A stretch of DNA of 64,000 bases from Phytophthora colocasiae (lineage: Eukaryota; Oomycota; Peronosporomycetes; Peronosporales; Peronosporaceae): positions 124,001 to 188,000 of the forward strand of contig JAGKQI010000090.1 in NCBI GenBank assembly GCA_018806915.1, read 5' to 3'. Position 1 is the first letter of the stretch, and every line of letters begins with the position of its first letter. The notes under the pieces were generated by a model that had not been told where the DNA came from, did no database searches, and saw only the letters and a list, made by a program, of their open reading frames with translations. Shown piece by piece: positions 49,086 through 59,558 of the stretch. Both the position numbers and the translations under genes were made by a program.

Positions 49086-51593
49086 ATGACATATCTACGA
49101 TTGTTAGCGCTACTTCTTACCTGTTGGTACGCACAATTGGTGGAAAGCTGCATTCACGATTCACTAGACCACAAATCCATTATAGGACGACAGAAGTACG
49201 ATGACAGTCACCCGTTTATTGTCGCTGAACGCCGACGCAGACTACAGAGTGGAGACTCCTATTTGGACTCGCGGGGATTGAAATCAACACCGTTCCAACC
49301 TATTTGAATGACGCCATACTATGATAATTCCAGTCTCAGTAAATTATCCGACACAATTCGTGAAGAAGTTTTCGCGATTGTCGGAGAGGCTATTCGACGT
49401 ATCACCACAGCACTTCAGGTCATCCCAGTTAGTGGGAATCTTTTCGCTGAACGCTTTTGCACGAGTACCTACTCCAATTTGAAGCCTCCAGTATGTGCAT
49501 CGATATCCGATGACGAATTATGTTTGGAAATGCCAATACCAAATGATCATTTTGCCCCAATGAGGTACTGCGAGCAGTGTACTTCGTATGGCTGTGTGAA
49601 TGACCCATGTGAAGTTTCCCCGGCAGGTCCAGGAGTACCTAACACTGACTTTCTCATCTACGTGCGTGCTGAAAGCACTTCTGGTTGTTCGAGTGGCAGT
49701 ACTTTGGCTTACGCGTCAGCCTGTCAGCAGGATCAGTACGACCGCCCTACCTTCGGGATGGTGAATTTCTGTCCAAACAAACTTAGTACTGCATCCTCTG
49801 ACTTCGAACGTCAAGTATCGACAGCTCTTCATGAATTTTCTCATGCTCTTGGCTTTTCATCTCGGCTTTTCCCACTCATGCGGAATGAAGATGGTACTCC
49901 AAGGACTCCTCGAGATTCAGACGGAGATCCGCCCGTATACACGTCTGGAACGTGTCCGAATGGGAAAGAGATCGAATACTACGTCGAACCTTCCAATTCT
50001 ACCATCCAATTCTCAACGGAGAGGGACCATGTCGTCGCAAAAATGATAACTCCTCGCGTTCAGGCGTATGTGCAACAACATTTCAACTGCTCCACACTCG
50101 AAGGAGCCGAAATGGAGTCGCAAGACGGAGGTTGTATCGGCTCCCACTGGGAAGAAAGGCTCTTTGAATCAGAGTACATGACGGCTGTGGACAGCTACCA
50201 CAACGTCTTCAGCGCTCTGACGCTCGCTTTTTTCGAAGATTCCGGATGGTATCGTGTCAACTCGTCGACTTCTGAAGTGCTGCATTTTGGTCTGAATAAA
50301 GGCTGTTCGTTTGTGACGGAGAAGTGTGTGGACCCAGTCACGGAGACGCCGATAGCTGCCGATCACTTTTGTACGTCGATTGACACCCAAGGTTGTTCGG
50401 TTGATGCCCGATCCCGTTCCACTTGTTCTTTGAGTTCCAAAAGCCAAACGATTCCTGCAGAGTACCAATATTTTCTCGGGAGCCCCTCGAAAGGAGGAGT
50501 TAACACTTTTGCCGACTTTTGTCCCATTAACGTTGGATATTCCGGTGGTGACTGCTCCATTTCGGCAAATCTACTGAAACTTGGAGCCACTTCCATCAAC
50601 GCTTATGGCGAAACGTATTGCCCCACTTGCAAATGTACTCGGACCTCGCTTCGGAGTGGTGATTCGACAGGCTGGGGTATCAGCCCTCCCCGCCAATCTG
50701 GCTGTTATTCCATGCAGTGTATCAATAATATGGACACGAATACCAATAGTGCTATCATTGTGGTTCAGCTCTCGATTCCCCGAAGTAAAACGAAGGATAT
50801 CGTCACCGTGAACTGCACCAAGAAAGGTGTCAAAGTTTCCGTTCCAGGCTTCTCCGGTGAAATCACCTGTCCAGATCCGCTGGTTGTGTGTGACTACGAT
50901 GACCCTAGTCGACTTGTTCTGGAGGACACTATCCAGGATAGTAGTCCTTCTGGCACTGAAAGTCCCCCCGCGGGTAATAGTGACGCGCCAACAGGTAGTC
51001 ATAACGGAACAAGCACTTATCCAGCCAGTAACCCGCAGAGCGGCAGTGGCAGTAGTCGAATACCCGATATCAGTATGGCACCAAGTGGCGAAAGCAGTCG
51101 TGATAGCAGTACACCGCACAGTTCAAATGGTTCACGGGACGGATCTACTCATAGTAGTTCACTGATAAGTTCTAGCGGCTCAAACAGTGTTCGAAACGGT
51201 GCAGATAGCAGTGCTCCAGTCAGTCGGGAGAGTTCGAGAAGCTCCAGTGATATCAGTTCAGTAAGCCATGCTGAATCCTCTAAGGGCTCGGAAAGCAGTG
51301 GTGGTACTAGTTCATCATCGATTGGCGATAGTGGAGGACCGGATGTCGCTTCAAGCAACAGTGGAATTCCCTCAAACTCAACAGATCACGGATACAATAG
51401 TTCTAGTCAAGATGGTTCGTTGAGATGGAAAGGTGAAGTTGGCAGTAGTTCGAACTCCAGCAGCGACAACGGGGCGACATCCAGCACTGGTTCCCACTCT
51501 GTAGTTCCAATTGCTAACAACGTCGATACCCCACGTCGGACTCCATCGTGGATACTATGGATATTCGTTGGGATTTCTACGATCGGTTGGTAG
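49086..51593 (+). pseudogene. Leishmanolysin-like (GP63, M8) metalloprotease with one in-frame TGA
   Basis: A signal peptide (MTYLRLLALLLTCWYAQLVES) leads a pro-region (CIHDSLDHKSI, DDSHPFIVAERRRRLQS). A TGA at 49305-49307 falls where the paralogue has Arg (SIRITPYYDN versus PI*MTPYYDN), in an otherwise continuous frame to 51593. The zinc site is HEFSHALGFSS, with the third ligand region GSHWEERLFESEY and the Met-turn EYMTA. A Cys-rich domain follows, then a long Ser/Gly/Asn-rich stalk (about 51000-51500) and a hydrophobic C-terminus (SWILWIFVGISTIGW) suited to a GPI signal. It was presumably a cell-surface protease; translation now needs read-through or the downstream Met. Confidence 0.82.
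49953..50567 (+). repeat. Gene-conversion-like tract, copy 1
   Basis: This part of the first leishmanolysin gene is almost identical to 52615-53214, while sequence on both sides is clearly diverged. The only size difference is 15 bp (residues VDSYHN versus D). Confidence 0.65.
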
Positions 51594-51748
51594 AGTTATG
51601 AAGGAAGATCAGTAAAAGCAAAAAATACACTATGGCATTAACGCAAAGATAGCGTTCTACCTTTCCCAAAATTAGTTACTTCAAGATCTTGAAAGTGCAT
51701 TTGTACAAGATTGACACTTGTTCTTAACCACCCAGTAAAACCATCAAC

Positions 51749-53723
51749 ATGCCCAGGGCAAGTATCAGCAGAGCATTTTGCACCATAGCGCTGTCTTTCG
51801 CTTTCTTGTCCATAACTACCGCCCCAACATGTATTCACGATTCTCTTGACCATACCGGTAAGTTCGTGGCTGAAATGCAGAACTACGACACCAGTCATCC
51901 GTTTGTTGCGCGTAAAAGCAGACATAGACTTCTTTATGGAGAGGAGGAATCACCGAACCAGGATATGTATCAGTCTATTCGGATAACCCCATACTACGAC
52001 AACGCCAGCTTTAACAATCTCCCAAGTGATATCCGAGACACCGTAGATAAAGTCGTGCAGGAGGCGATTCAACGTACCAGTAAAGCTCTTCAAGTCGTGG
52101 CAATCTGTTCGCCCAAAGATTTTGCCCTGCCAAGTTTTCCACCTCACCTCCAGTGTGCCAAGCTATCGCAGAGGAAGAATTTTGCTTAGAAATGATGATG
52201 CCAGATGATCACTTCGCTCCAATAAGGTATTGCGACCAATGTACGTCAAATGACTGTGCAGATGACATTTGTGTGGAATCTCCGGCCGGTCAAGGGGTAC
52301 CAGATACAGACTTCCTTATTTACGTAAAAGCTGAAGATACTGTGAATTGCTTGAGTGACGGCACTTTAGCCTACGCTTCAACTTGTCAACAGGACCAATT
52401 CGATCGTCCAACCTTTGGAATGGTAAATTTCTGCCCCGGTAAGATCAATACTACTGATTTTGCTTTCGAAAGTTTAGTATCTACTGCTCTTCATGAATTT
52501 TCTCATGCTCTTGGCTTTTCATCCCGTTTCTTCCCGTTGATGAGATATGACGACGGAACTCCAAGAACTGAACGAGACGAAATTGGGAACCCACCAATAC
52601 TCTCAGCTGGAATCTGTCCAAATGGGAAAGAGATCGAATACTACGTCGAACCTTCCAATTCAACCATCCAATTCTCAACGGAGAGGGACCATGTCGTCGC
52701 AAAAATGGTGACTCCTCGCGTTCAGGTGTATGTGCAACAACATTTCAACTGCTCCACACTCGAAGGAGCCGAAATGGAGTCGCAAGACGGAGGTTGTATC
52801 GGCTCCCACTGGGAAGAAAGGCTCTTTGAATCAGAGTACATGACAGCTGACGTCTTCAGCGCTCTGACGCTCGCTTTCTTCGAAGATTCCGGATGGTATC
52901 GTGTCAACTCGTCAACGTCTGAAGTGCTGCATTTTGGTCTGAATAAAGGCTGTTCGTTTGTGACGGAGAAGTGTGTGGACCCAGTCACGGAGACGCCGAT
53001 AGCTGCCGATCACTTTTGTACGTCGATTGACACTCAAGGTTGTTCGGTTGATGCCCGATCCCGTTCCACTTGTTCTTTGAGTTCCAAAAGCCAAAACATT
53101 CCTGCAGAGTACCAATATTTTCTCGGGAGTCCCTCGAAAGGAGGAATGAATAATTTTGCCGACTTTTGTCCCATTAACGTTGGATATTCCGGTGGTGACT
53201 GCTCCATTTCGGCATACCTTTTGAATTTGGGAAATTCCAGTGTGAACGCTTTGGGTGAGACTTACTGTTCTACATGTAAATGCACATCACTGCGTAGTGA
53301 TGATTCTTCTCCCTGGAGTAGTACCCCAGCTAGGCAAACTGGCTGTTACGTGATGAAATGTATTCGTAACTATAGGAAAACTGTCTCCAGTCTTGTGGTT
53401 AAGCTGACTGTGCAGCGTAGCCAGACGCTGGACACTGTAACTTTGACCTGCTTAAAGAAGGGCAAGGAGTTCTAGTTTTCTCGGGTGTTGTTACTTGTCC
53501 AGATCCGCTTGTGGTGTGTGACAACGACGATCCGAGCCAAGTCGAGATCGTAACTGAGAGCGGTGGAACAGATAGCAGTGCAAGTGGTAATACAGGGACG
53601 AAATCTTCTGGCAACGGCACAATCAACACTGGGACAACCAAAACAAGCGGTGCAAATTATTACGACATATCGCTTCATTGTTCACTTACTGTATTTGGAG
53701 AATTTAAATCTTTAAAAAGATGA
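51749..53723 (+). pseudogene. Second leishmanolysin-like copy, two frameshifts and a shortened stalk
   Basis: It begins MPRASISRAFCTIALSFAFL (signal peptide), then CIHDSLDHTGKF and IRITPYYDNASF. Near 52105 about ten bases are missing relative to the first copy, shifting the frame; homology resumes as GNLFAQRFCPAKF and continues through HEFSHALGFSSRFFPLM and GSHWEERLFESEYMTA. A second shift at about 53470 separates KKGKEF from FSGVVTCPDPLVVCD. The Ser-rich stalk is only about 40 residues and there is no GPI-like end. It was probably a tandem duplicate of the upstream gene and is now inactive. Confidence 0.82.
52615..53214 (+). repeat. Gene-conversion-like tract, copy 2
   Basis: This is the near-identical partner of 49953-50567. 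Borders are abrupt: before it the two genes share about protein-level similarity only, and after TTTCGGCA they diverge again. Confidence 0.65.
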
Positions 53724-53767
53724 CAGTAGAGATTTCAGATGAATATGTCTTCTTGTACGCAATAAAT

Positions 53768-54316
53768 TTAACAACCACATCGGTCCGGAGCAAGTTGCTT
53801 TTCTGTTTGGTAAGTGAAAGTATTTGCATGCACCGTGTTCATGACCAATACCTTCGTTGGTTCAGGTAGTAGTTCTTGTAATGTTGCCAAGTATGAGGCT
53901 TGTATAGTGAGAGCTTCTACCAGTTTCTTCTGTTCTTCTTCCGATTGGCGTCGTTGTCGTCGTTCCCACTGAGCTAGATCTTGAATCACCGTGCTTATCT
54001 GACTCTGTTGCGCCACCATTTTGTTGTCACGTGCTTTCTTTATATTCACGAGTTGGACGGTCAATAGCTTCTCCATTTTCCTCAATGTTTGTCGTTCTTC
54101 TTTTAGCCGACGCTCGTATCTCTGCTTCCGGGACTCTTTTTTCTCGTGTTGACGTTTCCGTTTAAGCGTAGCGTCGTCTGTCTTGGTGTGGGAGGATGCA
54201 GAAGGATCACAATTTGTGTCTAGATTTGCGGCCACAGTCGAAGATCCAAGAGGTTCAGAGGCATGAAGGAAAGCAGAGACTTCCTGCAGAAACGCAACGT
54301 CAAAGCTGTCGTCCAT
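53768..54316 (-). CDS. Truncated M96-like protein, basic coiled coil only (about 182 aa)
   Basis: The start is at MDDSFDVAFLQEVSAFLH (54316), matching other members; the Met at 54466 would add an unrelated hydrophobic stretch. The basic coiled coil is EKKESRKQRYERRLKEERQT, then the linker DLAQWERRQRRQSEEEQKKL and ASYLATLQELLPE. After LPE the sequence leaves family similarity (TKVLVMNTVHANTF) and stops at 53768. The START-like half is missing, so it is either a truncated pseudogene or a short dimerisation-only product. It is divergent from the gene at 54724. Confidence 0.55.
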   Translation of the reverse strand: MDDSFDVAFLQEVSAFLHASEPLGSSTVAANLDTNCDPSASSHTKTDDATLKRKRQHEKKESRKQRYERRLKEERQTLRKMEKLLTVQLVNIKKARDNKMVAQQSQISTVIQDLAQWERRQRRQSEEEQKKLVEALTIQASYLATLQELLPEPTKVLVMNTVHANTFTYQTEKQLAPDRCGC

Positions 54317-55176
54317 GATTTCAATTGCAGCAGGCAAAACTTGTAGTGAAGCAAGCAACAGTATGATGACCAAGGGATTCGTCAATGTGCGTGCGCATGA
54401 TGATGGTACGAGGCGTACCGAAATCGATACCACAACAGATTTGAGATGAGGTGATGTACAGTACATCAGTACATTGTACTGTAGCTCCAGGTGTAGTGTT
54501 ATCCTTTCTCTGTCACAATGCGATCATCATGGACCTGCGGTTTGTCATTCTCGTGCTGGAATCCAGCAGCTGGATCCTCCTGCAATGAGTCATTGCGAAT
54601 AGCTTAGTAGCCAGCGCACATGACAGCTGCCACGCTGACTATTTGTCGTTGCTGTCCATGTGTTATCCACTACATGTATTCCAGCGAGTCACACATTCCT
54701 CATCCTACTTTAACCGAGGCAAAATGGACGAGGTCACGGAAGAGTTAGCGTTCCTTGATGAAATGGTTTCCTTCCTTAACGCAACTGACGCACCAAGAAC
54801 CCTCGTTGAAGACAACAATACAAACACAGACCACCTGGACGATCGGGTCGAAGCTGGTGATTCAAACGCTGCTGATAGTGGAGACCAAGACGGAAGCTTC
54901 TCTACCAATACGCAAGTGTCAAAGCACTTAACTCGACGGCAAAAGGAGATCCTAAGGAAGAAGAAGTATGAACGACGACTGAAGAACGAACGAGCAACAT
55001 TACGGAGCCTGGTGGGTGAACTAACGGCAAAACTCACACAACTGAAGCAAGGCAACACAAGCACTCAAGACGATACTTCTTCGGCCTCAGCAGCAACTTG
55101 GCGAGCTCTGGCTATTGTTCGTCGTGATCAGCGACGTCAATCAGAGAAGGAGAAGCACAGACTCGAAGCTGCTATT

Positions 55177-55457
55177 TGTTGAAGTTACCATCTCTGCAGT
55201 GATGACACTTATCTAAGGGTATTAAATTGTGCAGTTCCATATAGAGAAATCCTATTTAACTGGACTGGTTGGTGGAGAATAACTCCCCTCCAGAACACCA
55301 GACTCTCTAATTCATCACTTCTTCTTTTACTATCTTCAGCACACAAGCCTATTCTTCATCTACACTCAAGACTTCCTCTCCAATATTCTATGCATTATTT
55401 TATTCGTCTCCATCCCTTCGTCTACCTAACAACTCTGCGCAAATCATTACTTCAACA
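55177..55457 (+). repeat. 5' LTR of the short LTR element
   Basis: This is 281 bp and identical to 57234-57514 by eye, implying a very recent insertion. It starts TGTTGAAGTTACC and ends TTACTTCAACA. Confidence 0.88.
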
Positions 55458-55461
55458 GGTT

Positions 55462-55572
55462 ATGGACTCCAACGCTTCACCTGCGTGGATGAAGAACCGG
55501 AGACGCTTGATTCAAGCTCCTCTAAAAAATCAACGAGGCAAGAGAATCGCCCCGGAGAGGCCGCGTGTCTAG
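55462..55572 (+). CDS. Residual gag-like start in the short LTR element (36 aa)
   Basis: An ATG inside the primer-binding site opens a short frame (MDSNASPAWMKNRRRLIQA) ending ERPRV at 55572. Its position equals the gag start of the Copia element at 7527, so it is probably what remains of gag. No domain is visible. Confidence 0.35.
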   Translation: MDSNASPAWMKNRRRLIQAPLKNQRGKRIAPERPRV

Positions 55573-55629
55573 CAAGCCTGACGGCTGCCACGTGTATTCC
55601 TGCAAACCCTACACTAAATGTGCCAGCCA

Positions 55630-55915
55630 CTGAGCTGTAGCACTGCATGAGCTGTACTATCACCATGCTGAGGGGCTACGAAGCCTCCGCGCCAGCGTTC
55701 GAGCTGTACCGCTGCATGAGTTACAATTTCCGTGCTATTCCGGCTACTGCCGAGGTGTGAGGGCACGATGCCCTATGCGCCAGATCTGACGCTGCTGCGC
55801 TGCATTAGCAGAACATCTGCCATGCTCTGTCTTTTATCCAGCAGGCCAAGAGCTCTGGAAAACTAACTGCACTACTGCACGAGCACCACGCAGCCGTGTT
55901 ATGCCGGCCGTAACG
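55630..55915 (+). repeat. Degenerate tandem repeats inside the short LTR element
   Basis: Units of roughly 70 bp share GAGCTGTA(G/C)C(A/G)CTGCATGAG and a downstream GCGCC block: at about 55632, 55699, 55787 and, more weakly, 55865. They have no coding frame. Confidence 0.45.
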
Positions 55916-57233
55916 CCGATGTTATAGGAGGCATTCCGTTGTGCTCTACGTACATGTACGTGCCTTTACCTTTTGAACCACGCAGCATCGCTGCAGCACT
56001 AGCCAATGGCAGTCTGGCAATATAGTACTACGTATTACTACCAATAAAACGGTATTAATATTTTGCAATGTCGAGCAGTACTGTAGCATTCTATGTACTA
56101 CAGTAGTACTACTACTATATGTACACTACCAAGTGTAACACTTTCTAATCTGCCTAAGTTTCGTACAACCAAAATATACTGGCTCGATGCCAAGCTATAG
56201 CGAACTACCCTGGTAGAACTACGGCTTGTAATTTGTTAAAGCAACATCAAATTCGGCTTTACAGACTTGCGTCTATTATCAAAAGTATGTGCTGAAATGT
56301 ACGAAACTGGGAGGCATTAGCGCCAAAACCGAGCATTCATACGCCAAACTACATTCAGTCACTGGCATGAATTTCAAACATTTCCAGCTATACAAAACGT
56401 AACAACAAAAGAAGAAAATTCTCAATACTTTCTGAAATACACGACACGCTTCTGTCTACAGAAAGCAAACTATAAGTTTTACTGCACATTGATTTGATAG
56501 TTTACAAGTCTTAGCACTTGAGAAGTAAAACATAAATAAAATCTTCTAAACGAGAAACAACTCGATGAGCCTCTATGGAGAATAATAGCCCCAATGATGA
56601 AAGCTGAGCACTAACTGCAAAAATGATGCGTACACTGCTGATGACACTGTGTGGTTATTTGTGCTGTAAAAGCTGTAGCCTTTCTTAAAACTATTTGAAC
56701 CTATAAACTCTCATAGTTAAAACAGTTTAAAAATGAACCAGTTTCAGGAAACTGGGAGGCAGATGTACTTTGTAAGTCCAGCCAAAGAAACATAACTCAA
56801 AAACCGAAAGACAACATGTGAAGAAATACCCACAAAGAGCACAAAACTGGCAGTTTAAAAAATGTAAACACTGCTTACACAAATATCAATACGAACAGAT
56901 GTATCCTCCGAGCCTACAATACAGCGAACAGGTTTTGATCATTAAAATTAAAGGTTTTCCTGAATAGCTTTCTCAACACGCGAACAAAAGCTTTAATAAC
57001 GACGATGAACAGGTTTTCTCCTCTAAGGTTTTCCTGAATAGCCAAAATATCAATGAAAACAAGAAATTTGCACAACCACGCCAAAACCGGCAAGAAAATG
57101 ACAAATCTGACAACGAAGTCAAAGAAAAAAGGTCATATTCATGTTCGCATAGGACTGTTAAACCAGCCACCTGTGGAGCATTAAATTCTACTCGCCAGAT
57201 AGAGCGTCATACACATTCCTCGATGTGGGAGGC
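55916..57233. other. AT-rich non-coding body of the short LTR element
   Basis: No long frame or known domain is present. A partial duplication about 76 bp apart is visible (AAGGTTTTCCTGAATAGC at about 56951 and 57027). The purine tract GTGGGAGGC ends it. Confidence 0.5.
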
Positions 57234-57514
57234 TGTTGAAGTTACCATCTCTGCAGTGATGACACTTATCTAAGGGTATTAAATTGTGCAGTTCCATATA
57301 GAGAAATCCTATTTAACTGGACTGGTTGGTGGAGAATAACTCCCCTCCAGAACACCAGACTCTCTAATTCATCACTTCTTCTTTTACTATCTTCAGCACA
57401 CAAGCCTATTCTTCATCTACACTCAAGACTTCCTCTCCAATATTCTATGCATTATTTTATTCGTCTCCATCCCTTCGTCTACCTAACAACTCTGCGCAAA
57501 TCATTACTTCAACA
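57234..57514 (+). repeat. 3' LTR of the short LTR element
   Basis: This is 281 bp and the same sequence as the 5' LTR. It is followed by the TSD CTATT and then the host codons GAC GAG. Confidence 0.88.
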
Positions 57515-58121
57515 CTATTGACGAGCAAGCGACATATCTTGCCACTCTCCGAGCTTTACTGCCAAAATACATCTACGATTGGGTTGCCATCACCGCAGTT
57601 ACACGTGCAGCGCTTCTTTCCAGCCGTCAAGCCAATATGCAGGCGAATCACGTTCTTTTCGGCGAGCATTTACGACAAGTTTTCGTCGCTTACACCCAAG
57701 TAGACGAACAATTTAGTCATTTTGGATCTTTGCCGGACGGAATGACAGCTTCACTTCACAGACTTGAGACGGATGGACTCCAGCGGTACAAACACTTCGG
57801 CTCTCCTCAAGGAGAGCTCCGGTTTTTGCTATTGTCAACTTTCTTTGTGAAATTTGACAGACAAAGCGTTTCGTACTCTCGACCAGCATATGATGTACAT
57901 TAGTTTGTTCGGTAAAATCACAATTATCGCTCCGGTTTTAAGCCTCAGGAACTAAAAAGTGATTGTTATTACACTTGCTGTTTGTATGCTTTAAAAGTAT
58001 AGTTCCGGTTTCATTTCTCTCACACCAACCACTGCCAACCACCCACTCCCCCTCCTCGAGTCATTTTACGATTTCCAGTGACCAGTCCCCCAAGCATCAG
58101 CGCGCCTCCCCTCCCGCCCCC

Positions 58122-59315
58122 ATGTCCAGCCACCCGAGCCATCACTATGCCCCCCTCCCTACCGAACAATACGATCTCAATGCCGTCGTTGCATTGACAG
58201 CGGATGAGATGGGGGCTGTGAGGTGGTGGCAAGAAGCAGGCGTCCTGGAGCGGAAGATGTACTGCCCAGGATGCAGGCAGCTCATGCGCGTCAAAACGTC
58301 GGCAAAGAAGCCGACGTGGAGATGTAGCAAGAGTAAAAAGCATGAAAACGGTAAAGAAGTTTGTATTAGTACGCTAACAAACACTTGGCTCTCGGGCACA
58401 AAGCTGTCGCTCAGCCAGGTTGCACGCTTGCTGTGCGCCTGGTGCATGCGGTTAAAGCTAGCTCAGATTGCCGAGATCGCCGACGTGTCCGAGACAACGG
58501 CGCATGAGTGGAGCGCTTTTGTGCGCTGCCTGTGCTCAAAACAGCTCAGAAAAGACAGTTTCCAGGTAATTGTATTTTATTTTACTGTATTTTTGTATGC
58601 TACTAATAATTTGTTTTATAGATTGGAGGTATAGGTCATATCGTCGAGATAGATGAGACTAGCATGAAGAAGAAAAGCAAGTACCAGCGTGGACGGCAGT
58701 ACCCTGACTACTGGTTATTTGGCGGTGTAGACCGGTCAACCGGCCAGTGGTTTGCGCGGTTCGTCGATGACGACAGAACGCAGGAAAGCATATTTCCAAT
58801 CATCCGGAAGTTTATTAAGCCTGGGTAAGTTTTTTTGACTTGTATTGAGTATGGAAGGACATTTTTCTAAAAACTGTTTCTACAGCACTACAATTCACTC
58901 CGATATGTTCGCGACCTACGTGACTGAAAGGAAAACAAAACAGGGCACCAGGCTACGTACTCTAGCAAACAATCCCAAGCTAGCAGACATGAGTTACAAC
59001 CACAAATATGTCAACCACACCGAAAACTACGTCAACCCAGAAGATGGTACGCACACAAACACTATAGAAGGCCTGTGGGAAATTCATATCAAGCGCCATA
59101 TCAAGAACATGCGCGGTATGAAAAAATCCGAGTTGAACGGATACATCGACGAGTACATATGGAGATGCTGGTATTTCCCTAAGAAGGCGTCGACAGCTCA
59201 GATCATGAGTGGGTTAACCCAAAAGCTTAAGCTGAATATATTCAGCTTAAGAGAATTTAGACTTGAAGTTTGTATGGGGTGTATTTTCCCTCGCCAAGGG
59301 GTATACAAACTTTAA
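58122..59315 (+). CDS. Merlin/ISXO2-like transposase, three exons, C-terminus altered by piggyBac
   Basis: The start is MSSHPSHHYAPLP (58122); an upstream Met in the same frame gives only a leader-like run. A zinc-ribbon-like YCPGCRQLMRVK...WRCSK precedes a helix-turn-helix (LAQIAEIADVSETTAHEW). Introns are 58566-58621 (56 bp, GTAATT..ATAG) and 58825-58885 (61 bp, GTAAGT..ACAG). Catalytic D,D,E are in HIVEIDETSMKKKSKYQRGR, TIHSDMFATYV and GTHTNTIEGLW. The original end ran IMSGL, MQLIQKHGS and a stop (bases 62983-63015). The piggyBac insertion at TTAA now gives TQKLKLNIFSLREF...GVYKL instead. The catalytic core is intact. Confidence 0.82.
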
Positions 59316-59558
59316 GTAAACTGGATGTCCTGTCTCTGTACGCACCCTTTCTACTCACACGAGACCTGCGGCAACCATTTGTCAAATTTTTAAAATTCAC
59401 TTTTGGCAGGGTGATGTGGACCACGCTTTCTTTGTATCGCTTTGGGGGGGGGTTCCACCAAATGAGTGGTTCGCAAGTGCCGCTTTTCAAAAGCCTCCCT
59501 CATTCGAGATTTTGCGCGGGAAGAGTACAAGTCAGCAGAGTACAAGTCAGCAGCAGAG

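Larger units (their letters stand above)
55177..57514 (+). mobile_element. Short non-autonomous LTR retrotransposon (2.3 kb) in an M96 gene
   Basis: LTRs at 55177-55457 and 57234-57514 (281 bp each) begin TGTTGAAG and end TTCAACA and appear identical base for base. The TSD is CTATT (55172-55176 and 57515-57519). Directly after the LTR is GGTTATGG, the same half-tRNA-Met type of primer site as the Copia element at 7527. Before the 3' LTR is TGGGAGGC. There is no RT, integrase or protease, so it must be moved by an autonomous Copia relative. Confidence 0.87.

Noticed and set aside
49086..49307. Stand-alone 73-aa secreted protein
   Set aside because: It is the signal and pro-region of the leishmanolysin, in the same frame as the downstream part, with a conserved-Arg position turned into TGA.
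49305..49307. Selenocysteine or reassigned TGA
   Set aside because: The aligned residue in the paralogue is Arg, not Cys or Sec, and other genes here use TGA as a normal stop.
54317..54466. N-terminal extension of the truncated M96 gene
   Set aside because: It has a hydrophobic run unlike any family member; the conserved start is MDDSFDV.
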